DNA of 64,000 bases from RECM01 sp047921215 (GTDB lineage: Bacteria > Bacteroidota > Rhodothermia > Balneolales > Cyclonatronaceae): positions 1 to 64,000 of the forward strand of contig JBLRWO010000003.1 in the NCBI GenBank assembly GCA_047921215.1, given 5' to 3'. The notes under the pieces are model-generated. The model was not told where the DNA came from and searched no databases. It was given only the letters and a program-made list of their open reading frames with translations. Below are positions 37,574-45,886 of the stretch, one piece after another (the first letter of the stretch is position 1; every line of letters begins with the position of its first letter). The position numbers were made by a program, and so were the translations under genes.

Positions 37574-37587
37574 TGTTAGCGATAACA
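37574..37587. promoter_or_regulatory. LacI-family operator before the symporter gene
   Basis: TGTTAGCGATAACA is palindromic except for the central pair around CG and resembles LacI/GalR-family operators. It is placed between the regulator gene and the galactose operon, just after an AT-rich stretch (TTTTTTATTAGATT) that could hold the promoter. Confidence 0.65.
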
Positions 37588-37688
37588 CATGCCGGTTCTG
37601 CCGCTTGAATAGTTCTGATTGCCACAGTGAAATGATTTAACAGCTGCAACAGCCTTGCAGCATCCTCCAACCACATAATGCCATTCTC

Positions 37689-39248
37689 ATGCAATTCTCC
37701 GCGATTGATTTTATTGTCTTCTTCGGCTATTGCTTTATCATCCTGTTTTTAGGTCTTTTTATAGCCAACCGCAAGGCTACAGGCGACGCCGAGGGGTATT
37801 TTCTCGCCAGCAAGTCATTGCCGTGGTGGGCAATCGGAACCTCCCTGATTGCCGCAAACATTTCGGCTGAACAGATGATTGGTATGGCCGGTTCCGGTTT
37901 TGCCATCGGCCTTGCTATCGCCAGCTACGAATGGATGGCTGCCCTGACTCTTATATTGGTGGCAAAATACATGATCCCCATATTCCTGGACAAGGGCATC
38001 TACAGTATGCCTCAGTTTCTGGGTGTTCGCTTTGATGAGCGGGTACGTGCCATTCTGGCCATATTCTGGTTACTGGTTTACATATTTGTGAATCTTACTT
38101 CCGTGCTCTATCTCGGAGCGCTGTCTATGGAAACCATTCTCGGTTTTCCACTCATCTACGGGATCATAGGTCTGGCTCTTTTTGCTGCGATTTATTCCAT
38201 CTACGGCGGACTTAAGGCCGTGGCATGGACAGATGTAGTCCAGGTAGCTTTTCTTGTTGGTGGCGGGTTATTGACCACCTGGCTGGCCCTGAATGCTTTC
38301 AGCGGTGGAGACGGTGCCATTGCGGGATTCATGAATCTGTTCCGCGAGGTGCCCGGTCATTTCGAGATGATTCTTTCCAGTGGACATGAGTTTTACTATG
38401 AACTACCCGGCATAAGTGTCCTTCTCGGGGGGCTTTGGATTGCCAATATCAGTTACTGGGGATGCAACCAGTATATCATACAGCGGGCACTCGCGGCAAA
38501 AAGTGTGGCAGAGGCACAAAAAGGCCTGATGTTTGCAGGATATTTAAAGCTTCTCATGCCACTCATCGTCGTTATTCCCGGTATTGTCGCTTTCGGATTC
38601 GGGGCATCACTGCTTCGGCCGGATGAGGCCTACCCCTGGCTGCTTGGGGAATTTGTACCGATTGGTCTTCGTGGACTGGCCTTTGCCGCCCTGATCGCGG
38701 CCATTGCTTCCTCCCTGGCTTCCATGACCAACAGTACATCGACCATTTTTACCATGGATATCTTCCGGGTGCATTTCAACAAACAGGCTTCCGAAAAAAC
38801 ACTGGTGCTCACGGGCAGGATTGTCAGTTTCATCGCACTGTTGATCGCCGTAATGGTGGCACCTCTGGTCGAAAATTTCGGGCAGGCCTTCCAGTTCATC
38901 CAGGAATTTACGGGATATGTAAGCCCCGGAATCGTGGCCATTTTCCTGCTTGGGTTGTTCTGGAAGCGGGCCACACCTAACTCCGCGGTATGGGCTGCCA
39001 TTTTAACCATCCCGTCGGGGTTTGCCCTGCGCTGGCTTTTCCCGACCCTGCCGTTTCTGGATCGTATGGGTATCGTATTCCTCTTCCTCAGCCTTGTTAT
39101 GGTAGCCATCTCTCTGTACGAGACATCAGACAAAGACCCGAACGCTATTGAATACAAGGCTAATATGTTCCGTACCGAGACCAGCTTCAACATCGGGTCG
39201 ATCGGTATCTGTGCCATTTTAGTCGTCCTTTACATCCTTTTCTGGTAA
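37689..39248 (+). CDS. Sodium:solute symporter (SSS), probable galactose transporter
   Basis: The 519-residue inner-membrane transporter of the vSGLT kind has about 14 helices. It starts with the SSS core FIVFFGYCFIILFLGLF, and the sodium-site region shows SLIAANISAEQMIG near residue 55. The next gene is galK, ten bases on, then galM, so galactose is the likely substrate. It would be driven by sodium, in keeping with the other sodium symporters in this window. Regulation by the upstream LacI-type protein is inferred from the palindrome at 37574-37587. Confidence 0.92.
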   Translation: MQFSAIDFIVFFGYCFIILFLGLFIANRKATGDAEGYFLASKSLPWWAIGTSLIAANISAEQMIGMAGSGFAIGLAIASYEWMAALTLILVAKYMIPIFLDKGIYSMPQFLGVRFDERVRAILAIFWLLVYIFVNLTSVLYLGALSMETILGFPLIYGIIGLALFAAIYSIYGGLKAVAWTDVVQVAFLVGGGLLTTWLALNAFSGGDGAIAGFMNLFREVPGHFEMILSSGHEFYYELPGISVLLGGLWIANISYWGCNQYIIQRALAAKSVAEAQKGLMFAGYLKLLMPLIVVIPGIVAFGFGASLLRPDEAYPWLLGEFVPIGLRGLAFAALIAAIASSLASMTNSTSTIFTMDIFRVHFNKQASEKTLVLTGRIVSFIALLIAVMVAPLVENFGQAFQFIQEFTGYVSPGIVAIFLLGLFWKRATPNSAVWAAILTIPSGFALRWLFPTLPFLDRMGIVFLFLSLVMVAISLYETSDKDPNAIEYKANMFRTETSFNIGSIGICAILVVLYILFW

Positions 39249-39258
39249 AATCTGATCC

Positions 39259-40458
39259 ATGCAGGAACTCCGGGCAAAAATACTGTCGATCCACTCAAAC
39301 CGTTATGGCGGCGTGCCCCTTCTGGTATGCTCACCGGGCCGGGTAAACCTGATCGGCGAGCACACCGATTATAACAATGGTTTCGTGCTCCCGGCTGCGA
39401 TAGATAAAGCCATTGTACTGGCACTATCCAGAAACAGCGATAATCTGATCCGGCTTAGCTCGGCAGACATGAAACCCGGCTATTTTGAAACCCCGGTACT
39501 CAAAAGGTATAAAAAAACGGGTGTCCACTGGGCCGATTACATCATCGGAGTAGTCGACGAACTACAGAAAGACGGGTATCACACCGGAGGTTTCGACTGC
39601 ACTTTTGGTGGTAATGTACCCATCGGTGCCGGGCTCTCATCATCTGCAGCCCTTGAGGGAGGCGTTGCTTATGGCCTGTCCAAACTGTTTGGCCTGGACC
39701 TGCCACTGCTGGCGTTAACGAAAACAGCCCAGAGAGCGGAAAATAACTTTGTAGGGGTACAATGCGGTATAATGGACCAGTTTGCCAGCCTGCACGGTGA
39801 AAAAGACAGGGTCATCAAACTGGATTGCCGGTCACTGGACTATGAGTTGTATCCCTTTCAATGGGCTCATACCCGTGTATTGCTCTGCGATACCAACGTT
39901 CGCAGAACTCTGGCCGGCTCCGAATACAACATCCGCCGCCGGCAGTGCGAGGAGGGTGTCGCCATCATAAAAAAATCGGATCCCTCTGTGCAAAGTTTGC
40001 GCGATGTCACGTTCGGTCAACTCGAAACCCATAAAGATGAGATGGATGCGGTGGTGTACAGGCGATGCCGGTATGTTCTTGAGGAGAACCGGCGTGTAAC
40101 TGATGCCTGCACCATGCTTCTGGAAAACGACCTGGCAGGGTTCGGGCAAAAAATGTATCAGTCGCATTACGGCCTCAGAGATGATTATGAAGTAAGCTGC
40201 CGGGAACTTGACATCCTCGTTGAAGCTGCGGAGCAGATCGACGGTGTTCTCGGAGCCCGAATGATGGGCGGCGGTTTCGGCGGATGTACCATAAATCTGG
40301 TTCTGGATGAGAAACTGGATGACACCATGAGCCGGATCAAAAAATACTACCTCGAAGAAACCGGGAATGAGCCGGACTTTCATATAGTACAGATCGGCCA
40401 GGGCACACATCTGCTGACCGAACTGGCGGAGGATAACAAAACAGCGGTTAAATCCTGA
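39259..40458 (+). CDS. galK: Galactokinase
   Basis: This GHMP kinase phosphorylates galactose at C1, the entry to the Leloir pathway. It has the galactokinase signature GRVNLIGEHTDYNNGFVLPA (about 28-47), the phosphate loop PIGAGLSSSAALE (about 124-136) and the third motif MMGGGFGGCTI (about 335). The 399-residue length is normal. It lies ten bases after the symporter stop, so the pair forms an operon. galT and galE are not in the window. Confidence 0.97.
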   Translation: MQELRAKILSIHSNRYGGVPLLVCSPGRVNLIGEHTDYNNGFVLPAAIDKAIVLALSRNSDNLIRLSSADMKPGYFETPVLKRYKKTGVHWADYIIGVVDELQKDGYHTGGFDCTFGGNVPIGAGLSSSAALEGGVAYGLSKLFGLDLPLLALTKTAQRAENNFVGVQCGIMDQFASLHGEKDRVIKLDCRSLDYELYPFQWAHTRVLLCDTNVRRTLAGSEYNIRRRQCEEGVAIIKKSDPSVQSLRDVTFGQLETHKDEMDAVVYRRCRYVLEENRRVTDACTMLLENDLAGFGQKMYQSHYGLRDDYEVSCRELDILVEAAEQIDGVLGARMMGGGFGGCTINLVLDEKLDDTMSRIKKYYLEETGNEPDFHIVQIGQGTHLLTELAEDNKTAVKS

Positions 40459-40618
40459 AACTGACGGAATCAGCTCTCAGAAACCGGCAGACAGTATATC
40501 TATATGCATTACTGCAATTCAGCTTTGTACATGTAATTTTAGATAACATCAGGGCGGCAAAATCCGGTACAAATAAGTAAAAAAGTACTTCAATAGCATA
40601 TTACTCAATACTATCTGA

Positions 40619-41704
40619 ATGACAGCCCCTTCCGAATCACGCTCGATACAAACTGTACCCGCCAGGGAGAATTTCGATCTGAATCTGGCTGGCAGGGATA
40701 TCTCACTGTTATATATCAGTAATTCCGGCAACATTCACGTCTATCTCACAAATTACGGATCGCGGATTGTAAGCCTGTTTGTTCCGGACAAAACCGGTAA
40801 AACCGCCAACGTGGTATTGGGATATGATTCCATCCAGGGTTATATCCACTCAAATGAACCTTACTTCGGGGCCACAATTGGCCGTTTCGCCAACAGAATA
40901 GCCAATGGTTCCTTTAAGCTGAACAACAAAAAGTACACGTTACCCCGCAACGAATACCCCCATCATCTACATGGAGGCCCCGGCGGGCTGCACTCCGTTG
41001 TCTGGGACATTATTGAAATTCACAAAAACAAGCTGGTTTTACGTTATCTCTCCGAAGATGGCGATAACGGCTATCCGGGTAATCTGGGCATAACCGTTTC
41101 TTTTAGTCTTAACGATAATGGGGAGTTGATCATTGATTATCGTGCCAAAACCGATAAAACCACCATCATAAATCTCACAAACCACGCATTTTTCAATCTG
41201 ACCGGTGCGGGTACGGGGTCTGTGGCCGATCATTTGTTATCGATAAACGCCGATACTTTCACACCTGTTGATAAGATAATGATACCTGCAGGTGAAATCA
41301 GGTGCGTTGATTCAGGTCCTTTCGACTTCAGGGCGGAGAAACCAATGGGCCGTGACTGGGATATCGACCATCCCCAACTCATGATCGCGGGTGGCTACGA
41401 CCATAACTACGTTTTGAATAAAACCGGGGCCGGTAAACCGGAATTCGCGGCCCGTGTTACCGAACCTGTGTCAGGAAGAATTCTGGAGCTTGAAACCACA
41501 GAACCAGGCCTGCAATTCTACTCTGCAAATGCGCTGGATGGTGCTGATATCGGCAGAGAAGGTGTTCCCTACGAATCCAGAACTGCATTTTGCCTTGAAC
41601 CACAGCACTTTCCCGACTCACCCAATCAGCCCGCTTTTCCTCGTGTTATTCTGGAGCCCGGGGAGATATACAGGAGCACTTCGGTATATCGTTTTAAAAT
41701 CTGA
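40619..41704 (+). CDS. galM: Aldose 1-epimerase (mutarotase)
   Basis: This enzyme interconverts alpha and beta galactose (or glucose), feeding GalK with the alpha form. It is a beta-sandwich enzyme of 361 residues with the catalytic His in NLTNHAFFNL (about residue 182) and the Glu in FCLEPQHFPDSPN (about 325). ATIGRFANRIA and HLHGGPGGL are further family marks. There is no signal peptide, so it is cytoplasmic. A 160-base spacer separates it from galK, so it may have its own promoter or be read through. Confidence 0.95.
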   Translation: MTAPSESRSIQTVPARENFDLNLAGRDISLLYISNSGNIHVYLTNYGSRIVSLFVPDKTGKTANVVLGYDSIQGYIHSNEPYFGATIGRFANRIANGSFKLNNKKYTLPRNEYPHHLHGGPGGLHSVVWDIIEIHKNKLVLRYLSEDGDNGYPGNLGITVSFSLNDNGELIIDYRAKTDKTTIINLTNHAFFNLTGAGTGSVADHLLSINADTFTPVDKIMIPAGEIRCVDSGPFDFRAEKPMGRDWDIDHPQLMIAGGYDHNYVLNKTGAGKPEFAARVTEPVSGRILELETTEPGLQFYSANALDGADIGREGVPYESRTAFCLEPQHFPDSPNQPAFPRVILEPGEIYRSTSVYRFKI

Positions 41705-41853
41705 TCTTTAAAATATTTTGCAACTTCCTTGTAACTACTGTTCTGCTGAAGCTTTTGAATAAGGTCTATTGCTCTGATTCTATCCAGTAATATCTGGTAT
41801 TCAAGGCCGAAAAATAACAGTCGCGATCTCTGAGTGAGTTTCTCAATGAGCAT
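41626..41853 (-). CDS. Possible small protein overlapping galM, doubtful
   Basis: A 75-codon minus-strand frame begins outside galM and ends inside its 3' end. The first 50 residues are helical and charged (MLIEKLTQRSRLLFFGLEYQ). I do not recognise it. The part beyond galM (41705-41853) may be a real short gene or a relic at the edge of the accessory island. Confidence 0.2.
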   Translation of the reverse strand: MLIEKLTQRSRLLFFGLEYQILLDRIRAIDLIQKLQQNSSYKEVAKYFKDQILKRYTEVLLYISPGSRITRGKAG

Positions 41854-42056
41854 TATCTGAATGTCAGATTAAAGCATTCCTGAAGCTCATCCTGTAAAAT
41901 TATGGATTGTTAGACGTCCCTGATACAGGCTCTATAAATTTAAATTTGATATTTTTGAGGCCTGAATCTGTGAGAATCCGATACTTTGTCAGGCTATGAA
42001 ATGACTTTAAAATTGAAATTATCAGGTATAAGCCTTATATTTATACTTTGTTAATT

Positions 42057-42068
42057 AGGTTATAACCT
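42057..42068. promoter_or_regulatory. Perfect 12-bp palindrome before the mobile mystery A gene
   Basis: AGGTTATAACCT ends seven bases before the ATG, just after TATACTTTG (42043-42051), a -7-like box. An HTH protein encoded right downstream makes this a natural self-regulation operator. The rest of 41705-42056 is AT-rich and without a clear gene other than the doubtful frame above. Confidence 0.6.
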
Positions 42069-42074
42069 TACGAT

Positions 42075-42533
42075 ATGGACAACAAACAACTACAAATACA
42101 ACAACTTGAGAGAAGAATAAGACTATTTTCCCAAGCGCAACAACTTCCAAACCCTGCCACAGGTTGGATACGGGCCATTCGCCTGGCACTCGGAATGTCC
42201 ATGCAGCAGTTGGCCAATAAGCTGTTAATTACCAAACAAAGTGTTCATGAGATTGAGTTGCGTGAAAAAGAAGGCGCGATTACGCTAAAGTCGTTGAGAG
42301 AAGCAGCGAGAGCTCTGGATATGGAGCTTGTTTATGGTTTTGTCCCCATGGAGGGATCTCTTGAGAATCATATTGAAAAAAAAGCCCGGGAATTAGCACA
42401 GAAGATAGTCTATCGAACATCAAATACAATGAAACTGGAGGATCAGGAAAACTCGAAAGAACGGATCAAAAAAGCCATTGATGAGCGTACTGCAAGTATC
42501 AAACAGGAACTTCCAAAATCACTATGGGATTAG
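42075..42533 (+). CDS. Mobile mystery protein A (HTH)
   Basis: The 152-residue protein has an Xre-type helix-turn-helix at about residues 38-90 (MSMQQLANKLLITKQSVHEIE), preceded by a short conserved N-terminal helix and followed by a charged helical tail. It matches the family known as mobile mystery protein A, found almost only next to the Fic-domain mobile mystery protein B, which overlaps its end by ten bases. The likely role is antitoxin and/or autorepressor through the palindrome at 42057. AT-rich codon use differs from the gal genes. Confidence 0.85.
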   Translation: MDNKQLQIQQLERRIRLFSQAQQLPNPATGWIRAIRLALGMSMQQLANKLLITKQSVHEIELREKEGAITLKSLREAARALDMELVYGFVPMEGSLENHIEKKARELAQKIVYRTSNTMKLEDQENSKERIKKAIDERTASIKQELPKSLWD

Positions 42534-43120
42534 ATCCGGATTATACAGACGGGCAAACGCCACTGGATGAGGATGAAAAGGAAGGCTTGCTTATTCCCAC
42601 AATTGCCACTCGCGGTGAGTTGGATGAATTTGAACAGCTCAATATTGAAGAGGCGCTGCAGTGGCTGCTTGGCAAATCATTTAAGGCTGAAACAATATTA
42701 ACAGAAAAATTCATCCGGAATCTGCATAAACGAATGTATGGAAATGTTTGGAGTTGGGCAGGAAGTTTCAGGACAACAAACAAAAATTTGGGTGTGGATA
42801 AATGGCAGATAGCCACTTCTTTAAAAGACGTATGTGATGACACCCTGTATTGGATGGAGAACGATATATATCCACCCGATGAAACTGCAATACGTTTTAA
42901 ACATCGTTTAGTATCTGTTCATTGCTTTCCAAATGGAAACGGACGTCACAGTCGTATGATGGCTGATGTACTTATAGAAAAGGTTTACAAGCTTCCCTTA
43001 TTCAGTTGGGGCGCCAGGGATTTAGTGCATCATAGTGACGTAAGGGATGCATACATACATGCAATAAGAATGGCAGATAAAGGAAATTATGGACCACTGT
43101 TGAAATTTTCGCGCTCATAA
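42524..43120 (+). CDS. Mobile mystery protein B (Fic domain)
   Basis: The 198-residue Fic-domain protein has the active-site motif HCFPNGNGRHSR (catalytic H133, phosphate-binding R141 and R144), which fits HPFxxGNGRxxR. Fic enzymes transfer AMP or related groups to target proteins. ATRGELDEFEQLNIEEA at 28-44 is the conserved N-terminal block of this group and may act as the inhibitory helix, although it does not match the exact S/TxxxEG/N rule. It appears intact and is coupled to the HTH gene. Its target is unknown. Confidence 0.88.
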   Translation: MGLDPDYTDGQTPLDEDEKEGLLIPTIATRGELDEFEQLNIEEALQWLLGKSFKAETILTEKFIRNLHKRMYGNVWSWAGSFRTTNKNLGVDKWQIATSLKDVCDDTLYWMENDIYPPDETAIRFKHRLVSVHCFPNGNGRHSRMMADVLIEKVYKLPLFSWGARDLVHHSDVRDAYIHAIRMADKGNYGPLLKFSRS

Positions 43121-43145
43121 AATGGTAAGTGAAGGTTATCGATAA

Positions 43146-43256
43146 AATGCCTGTTGTCCGAAGAAGAAGCGCTCCTTTCAGTATAAATTGATCCACCAAT
43201 TCAGATTGGCTCATTCTGAACAGAAACCGTTCCATGGCATAATGGATATTCCGGAG
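43146..43256 (-). pseudogene. Fragment of an AbiEii/AbiGii-type nucleotidyltransferase toxin
   Basis: About 35 codons on the minus strand read HYAMERFLFRMSQSELVDQF followed by ILKGALLLRTTG, which is close to the N-terminal part of AbiEii toxins (usual pattern ERLLYRLSxSxxxDRFVLKGA). The frame loses all resemblance after TTG and, on the other side, meets an IS21-like end sequence at about 43248. The cognate antitoxin and the catalytic remainder are absent. Confidence 0.6.
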
Positions 43257-43327
43257 TAAACTGACCCCCCCATTCTGTTGATGTTGACCCCGGGGACAGT
43301 ATGTACCGGACTGGTATAATGACCCCT
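43248..43327. mobile_element. IS21-like end remnant, possible
   Basis: ATTCCGGAGTAAACTGACCC at 43248 and a diverged copy (TACCGGACTGG...TGACCCC at 43304-43327) with a further GTTGACCCC near 43283 look like the repeated transposase-binding sites at IS21-type ends. No transposase gene is nearby, so this would be an isolated end. Confidence 0.35.
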
Positions 43328-43345
43328 ATCTTTGACAAATAAAAA

Positions 43346-43385
43346 AGGCTTTGCGCCAGGACGGTGGAGTGGGCATCAGACTATG
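43346..43385 (+). repeat. Direct repeat, left copy, bracketing hipBA and the YoeB pair
   Basis: AGGCTTTGCGCCAGGA and about 20 less-conserved following bases (TGGAG, GGCA) recur at 45819-45858. The two copies enclose about 2.4 kb. Confidence 0.65.
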
Positions 43386-43458
43386 AACGGGTGTTGGGCT
43401 ATTGAATATATAATGCTGAAGTACAATTTTATTACATCTATAGTATATCATAAATGGA

Positions 43459-43495
43459 ACAATTATATTATATTATATTTTAAATATGAAATGTT
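43459..43495 (+). promoter_or_regulatory. AT-only leader of hipB
   Basis: ATTAT repeats (ATTATATTATATTATATTTT) precede the hipB ATG. The low stability suits a promoter. No hipB-type operator palindrome is obvious. Confidence 0.35.
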
Positions 43496-43819
43496 ATGAC
43501 TAAAAAACGTCCTGTTCTTCTTCCCAGGCATGAACGAATGTTTCAGCAGGTCGGAGAGCACTTTAAACTGGCCCGACTGCGAAGAAAATTGAGTGCCGGG
43601 CAAGTCTCTGAACGTGCAGATATAGGAACATCAACACTCTGGAGAGTCGAGAAAGGTGATCCCGGTGTATCTATGGGAAACTATTTCCAGGTACTTATGG
43701 CCCTGGGGCTCGACAAGGATATCTTAAAACTGGCTTCAGATGATGAGCTCGGAAGGAAAATACAGGATGCCGGGTTGACCATGAAAAAAAGAGCCCCTAA
43801 AAGAGAAGTTAAATCGTAA
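43496..43819 (+). CDS. hipB: HipB-like antitoxin (Xre HTH)
   Basis: The 107-residue protein has an Xre-family HTH at about residues 20-75 (LSAGQVSERADIGTSTLWRVE) and a basic tail (MKKRAPKREVKS). It precedes hipA, whose ATG shares one base with its TAA stop, the typical hipBA arrangement in which HipB binds DNA as a repressor and neutralises HipA. The pair looks intact. Confidence 0.88.
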   Translation: MTKKRPVLLPRHERMFQQVGEHFKLARLRRKLSAGQVSERADIGTSTLWRVEKGDPGVSMGNYFQVLMALGLDKDILKLASDDELGRKIQDAGLTMKKRAPKREVKS

Positions 43820-45090
43820 TGGCAGATCAGCAAAGAAAAGAGATACTGGTGTACGCACACCCATCTGTACTGCAAGACCCAATATTGATGGGTACGTTGT
43901 CTGCTACGATTGTCAGGGGAAAAGAGATATTTGCATTTGAATACAGCTCAGGTTTTTTAGAGTCAGGCTCAGTATTTGAGATTGATCCGAATCTGAAGCT
44001 CTACAAAGGATCCCAGTACATCAATGAAGAAGAACGCAATTTTGGGATTTTTTTGGATTCCTCGCCAGACCGATGGGGCCGGGTACTGATGGACAGACGT
44101 GAGGCAATGAAAGCCCGGATAGAAGACAGACCACCGCGAAGGCTGATGGAATCCGACTATCTGCTCGGAGTACATGACGAATCGAGAATGGGTGCACTAC
44201 GATTCAAAACAGATTCGGTTGGGCCATTTTTGGATAACGATCCGGATTACTCTATTCCACCGATGACTTCATTGAGGGAGTTGGAACATGCCGCCTATGA
44301 ATTCGAGCAGGGTGTTTCAACAGATGATGAAGAGTATTTAAAAAGGCTTTCCTTACTCATCACTCCGGGTTCATCTTTAGGTGGTGCAAGGCCCAAAGCA
44401 AGTATTACATCCGATAAAAAGCAGCTCTGGATTGCAAAATTTCCCAGTAAAAGTGATGAGGTTGATATCGGAGCGTGGGAATTTCTTGTTTATAAACTTG
44501 CGCAGAAGTGCGGGATCAATATGTCTGAATCAAAGGCTGAAAAGTTTTATTCCGATCAGACAACATTTTTAACCAGGCGTTTCGACCGCGACGGAAATGG
44601 CAGACATAAGCACTTTTTTTCAGCAATGACGCTACTTGGGTACAAGGATGGTGCAGATTCGGTTTTGGGGGTCAGCTATCTGGAACTGCTTGAACTTATA
44701 CTTACCAGAGGCACAAATGTTGAGTACGATACAGAGCAGCTTTGGAGAAGAATTGTCTTTAACATTTTGGTTTCAAATACCGACGACCACCTACGAAACC
44801 ATGGCTTTTTGTTAGAGAAAAACGGCATTACGCTAAGTCCGGCTTATGATATCAATCCAAATCCAAAAGGGTACGGCTTACATCTGAATATTGATGAGAA
44901 TGATAACCGGCTTGATCCGGAACTTGCACGAAAAGTGGCTTCCCTATTCAGGCTGACTGATTCAAAGGCATCTGAGATTCTGGAAGAAATGAAGGAGGTA
45001 GTGTCGGGTTGGAGGGCAGAAGCTGAAAAATTAAAAATTTCCCGGGCAGAAATGGAATTGATGGAACATGCATTTTTACCGGACCCATAA
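43819..45090 (+). CDS. hipA: HipA-type serine/threonine kinase toxin
   Basis: The 423-residue kinase of the HipA family, whose E. coli member phosphorylates GltX and causes persistence, has an N-subdomain-1-like segment over residues 1-110, the Gly-rich loop PGSSLGGARPK at 183-193, the catalytic NTDDHLRNHGF at 320-330 and the metal-binding DIN at 344-346. All key residues are present, so it is probably active. It is coupled to hipB. The region is AT-rich compared with core genes, in line with horizontal transfer. Confidence 0.93.
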   Translation: MADQQRKEILVYAHPSVLQDPILMGTLSATIVRGKEIFAFEYSSGFLESGSVFEIDPNLKLYKGSQYINEEERNFGIFLDSSPDRWGRVLMDRREAMKARIEDRPPRRLMESDYLLGVHDESRMGALRFKTDSVGPFLDNDPDYSIPPMTSLRELEHAAYEFEQGVSTDDEEYLKRLSLLITPGSSLGGARPKASITSDKKQLWIAKFPSKSDEVDIGAWEFLVYKLAQKCGINMSESKAEKFYSDQTTFLTRRFDRDGNGRHKHFFSAMTLLGYKDGADSVLGVSYLELLELILTRGTNVEYDTEQLWRRIVFNILVSNTDDHLRNHGFLLEKNGITLSPAYDINPNPKGYGLHLNIDENDNRLDPELARKVASLFRLTDSKASEILEEMKEVVSGWRAEAEKLKISRAEMELMEHAFLPDP

Positions 45091-45323
45091 AGGGAAAAGA
45101 AACCACATCAGAAGTGTAATACAATTGGGCCAACGCCCCACCCATATTGCCAGATCATTGAAATGCCACCGGTAACCTGGGGTGATTTTTCAGGCGGTTG
45201 GCGGGTTTTTTAAAATTAACTTACCCATGCACTCTGACATTTTCATTACATAAAATTGTGCATACCTTCGTTACATTATATCTTTACAGTTATATACTTT
45301 GTTAAAAGACAAGCGGTATTTCT
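45091..45323. other. Spacer after hipA
   Basis: A possible terminator (GGCGGTTGGCGGGTTTTTT at 45191-45209, pairing partly with GCCAACGCC near 45129) follows hipA. TATACTTTGTTAA at 45294-45306, the same word as before the mobile mystery A gene, is a likely promoter box for the pair that follows. Confidence 0.4.
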
Positions 45324-45549
45324 ATGAAAACACAAGACGTTCTAATTGTGCACCCTCAAACCGATGAGCAGCTAAATGCCATAAAAGCATTTATAAAAGC
45401 TCAGAAAATCAAGTTTGAGGTTACTAATATGGAAATCTACAATTCTGATTTTGTGCAAAACATTGGAAAGCCGCATTCAAGCCAATCAGGGAAAGGTTAC
45501 GAGAATTAAGAAAGATAAACTCGAAGAATTCCTTGGCCTGGATAAATGA
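45324..45549 (+). pseudogene. Frameshifted antitoxin of a YoeB-type pair
   Basis: The frame starts MKTQDVLIVHPQTDEQLNAI, as in small DUF2683-like antitoxins of FCB bacteria. After FVQNI it shifts: one extra G near 45469 sends it to an early stop at 45509, while the +1 frame continues ESRIQANQGKVTRIKKDKLE and ends FLGLDK with TGA at 45547-45549. That TGA overlaps the toxin ATG, so the original frame is clear. The C-terminal toxin-binding part is lost in the present reading. Confidence 0.75.
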
Positions 45550-45813
45550 GTTTTCATTTAGATTTCACTGTTAAGGCGATTGAAGATATAACCGCTCTCA
45601 AAAAAGTCTGGAATTAAAGCAGTTCTAAAAAAACTGCTAATCCTGCTGGCAGAACTTGCAGAGCATCCTATTACCGGTACAGGAACGCCTGAAGCTTTGA
45701 AGCATCAACTGACTGGAATGTGGTCTCGCAGAATTAACCACGAACACCAGTTGGTGTATGAGGTTGAAGATAACATTGTATTTATAATATCGGCTAAAGG
45801 GCATTATAAATAA
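45546..45813 (+). pseudogene. Frameshifted Txe/YoeB-family toxin
   Basis: The ATG overlaps the antitoxin stop (ATGA). The frame reads MSFHLDFTVKAIEDITALKK and then stops at TAA because of one extra G after an A6 run near 45602. Skipping it restores GIKAVLKKLLILLAELAEHP, then PEALKHQLTGMWSRRIN, and the end VYEVEDNIVFIISAKGHYK, a full YoeB-like mRNA interferase end with the conserved Arg, His and Tyr. As read, the toxin is dead. Confidence 0.8.
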
Positions 45814-45818
45814 ACAAT

Positions 45819-45858
45819 AGGCTTTGCGCCAGGATGATGGAGATGGCACTTGGCTATG
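45819..45858 (+). repeat. Direct repeat, right copy
   Basis: This is the second copy of the AGGCTTTGCGCCAGGA repeat, directly after the YoeB stop codon. See 43346-43385. Confidence 0.65.
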
Positions 45859-45886
45859 ACATGGCGGGGTTGTGACTCTTCCCCAC

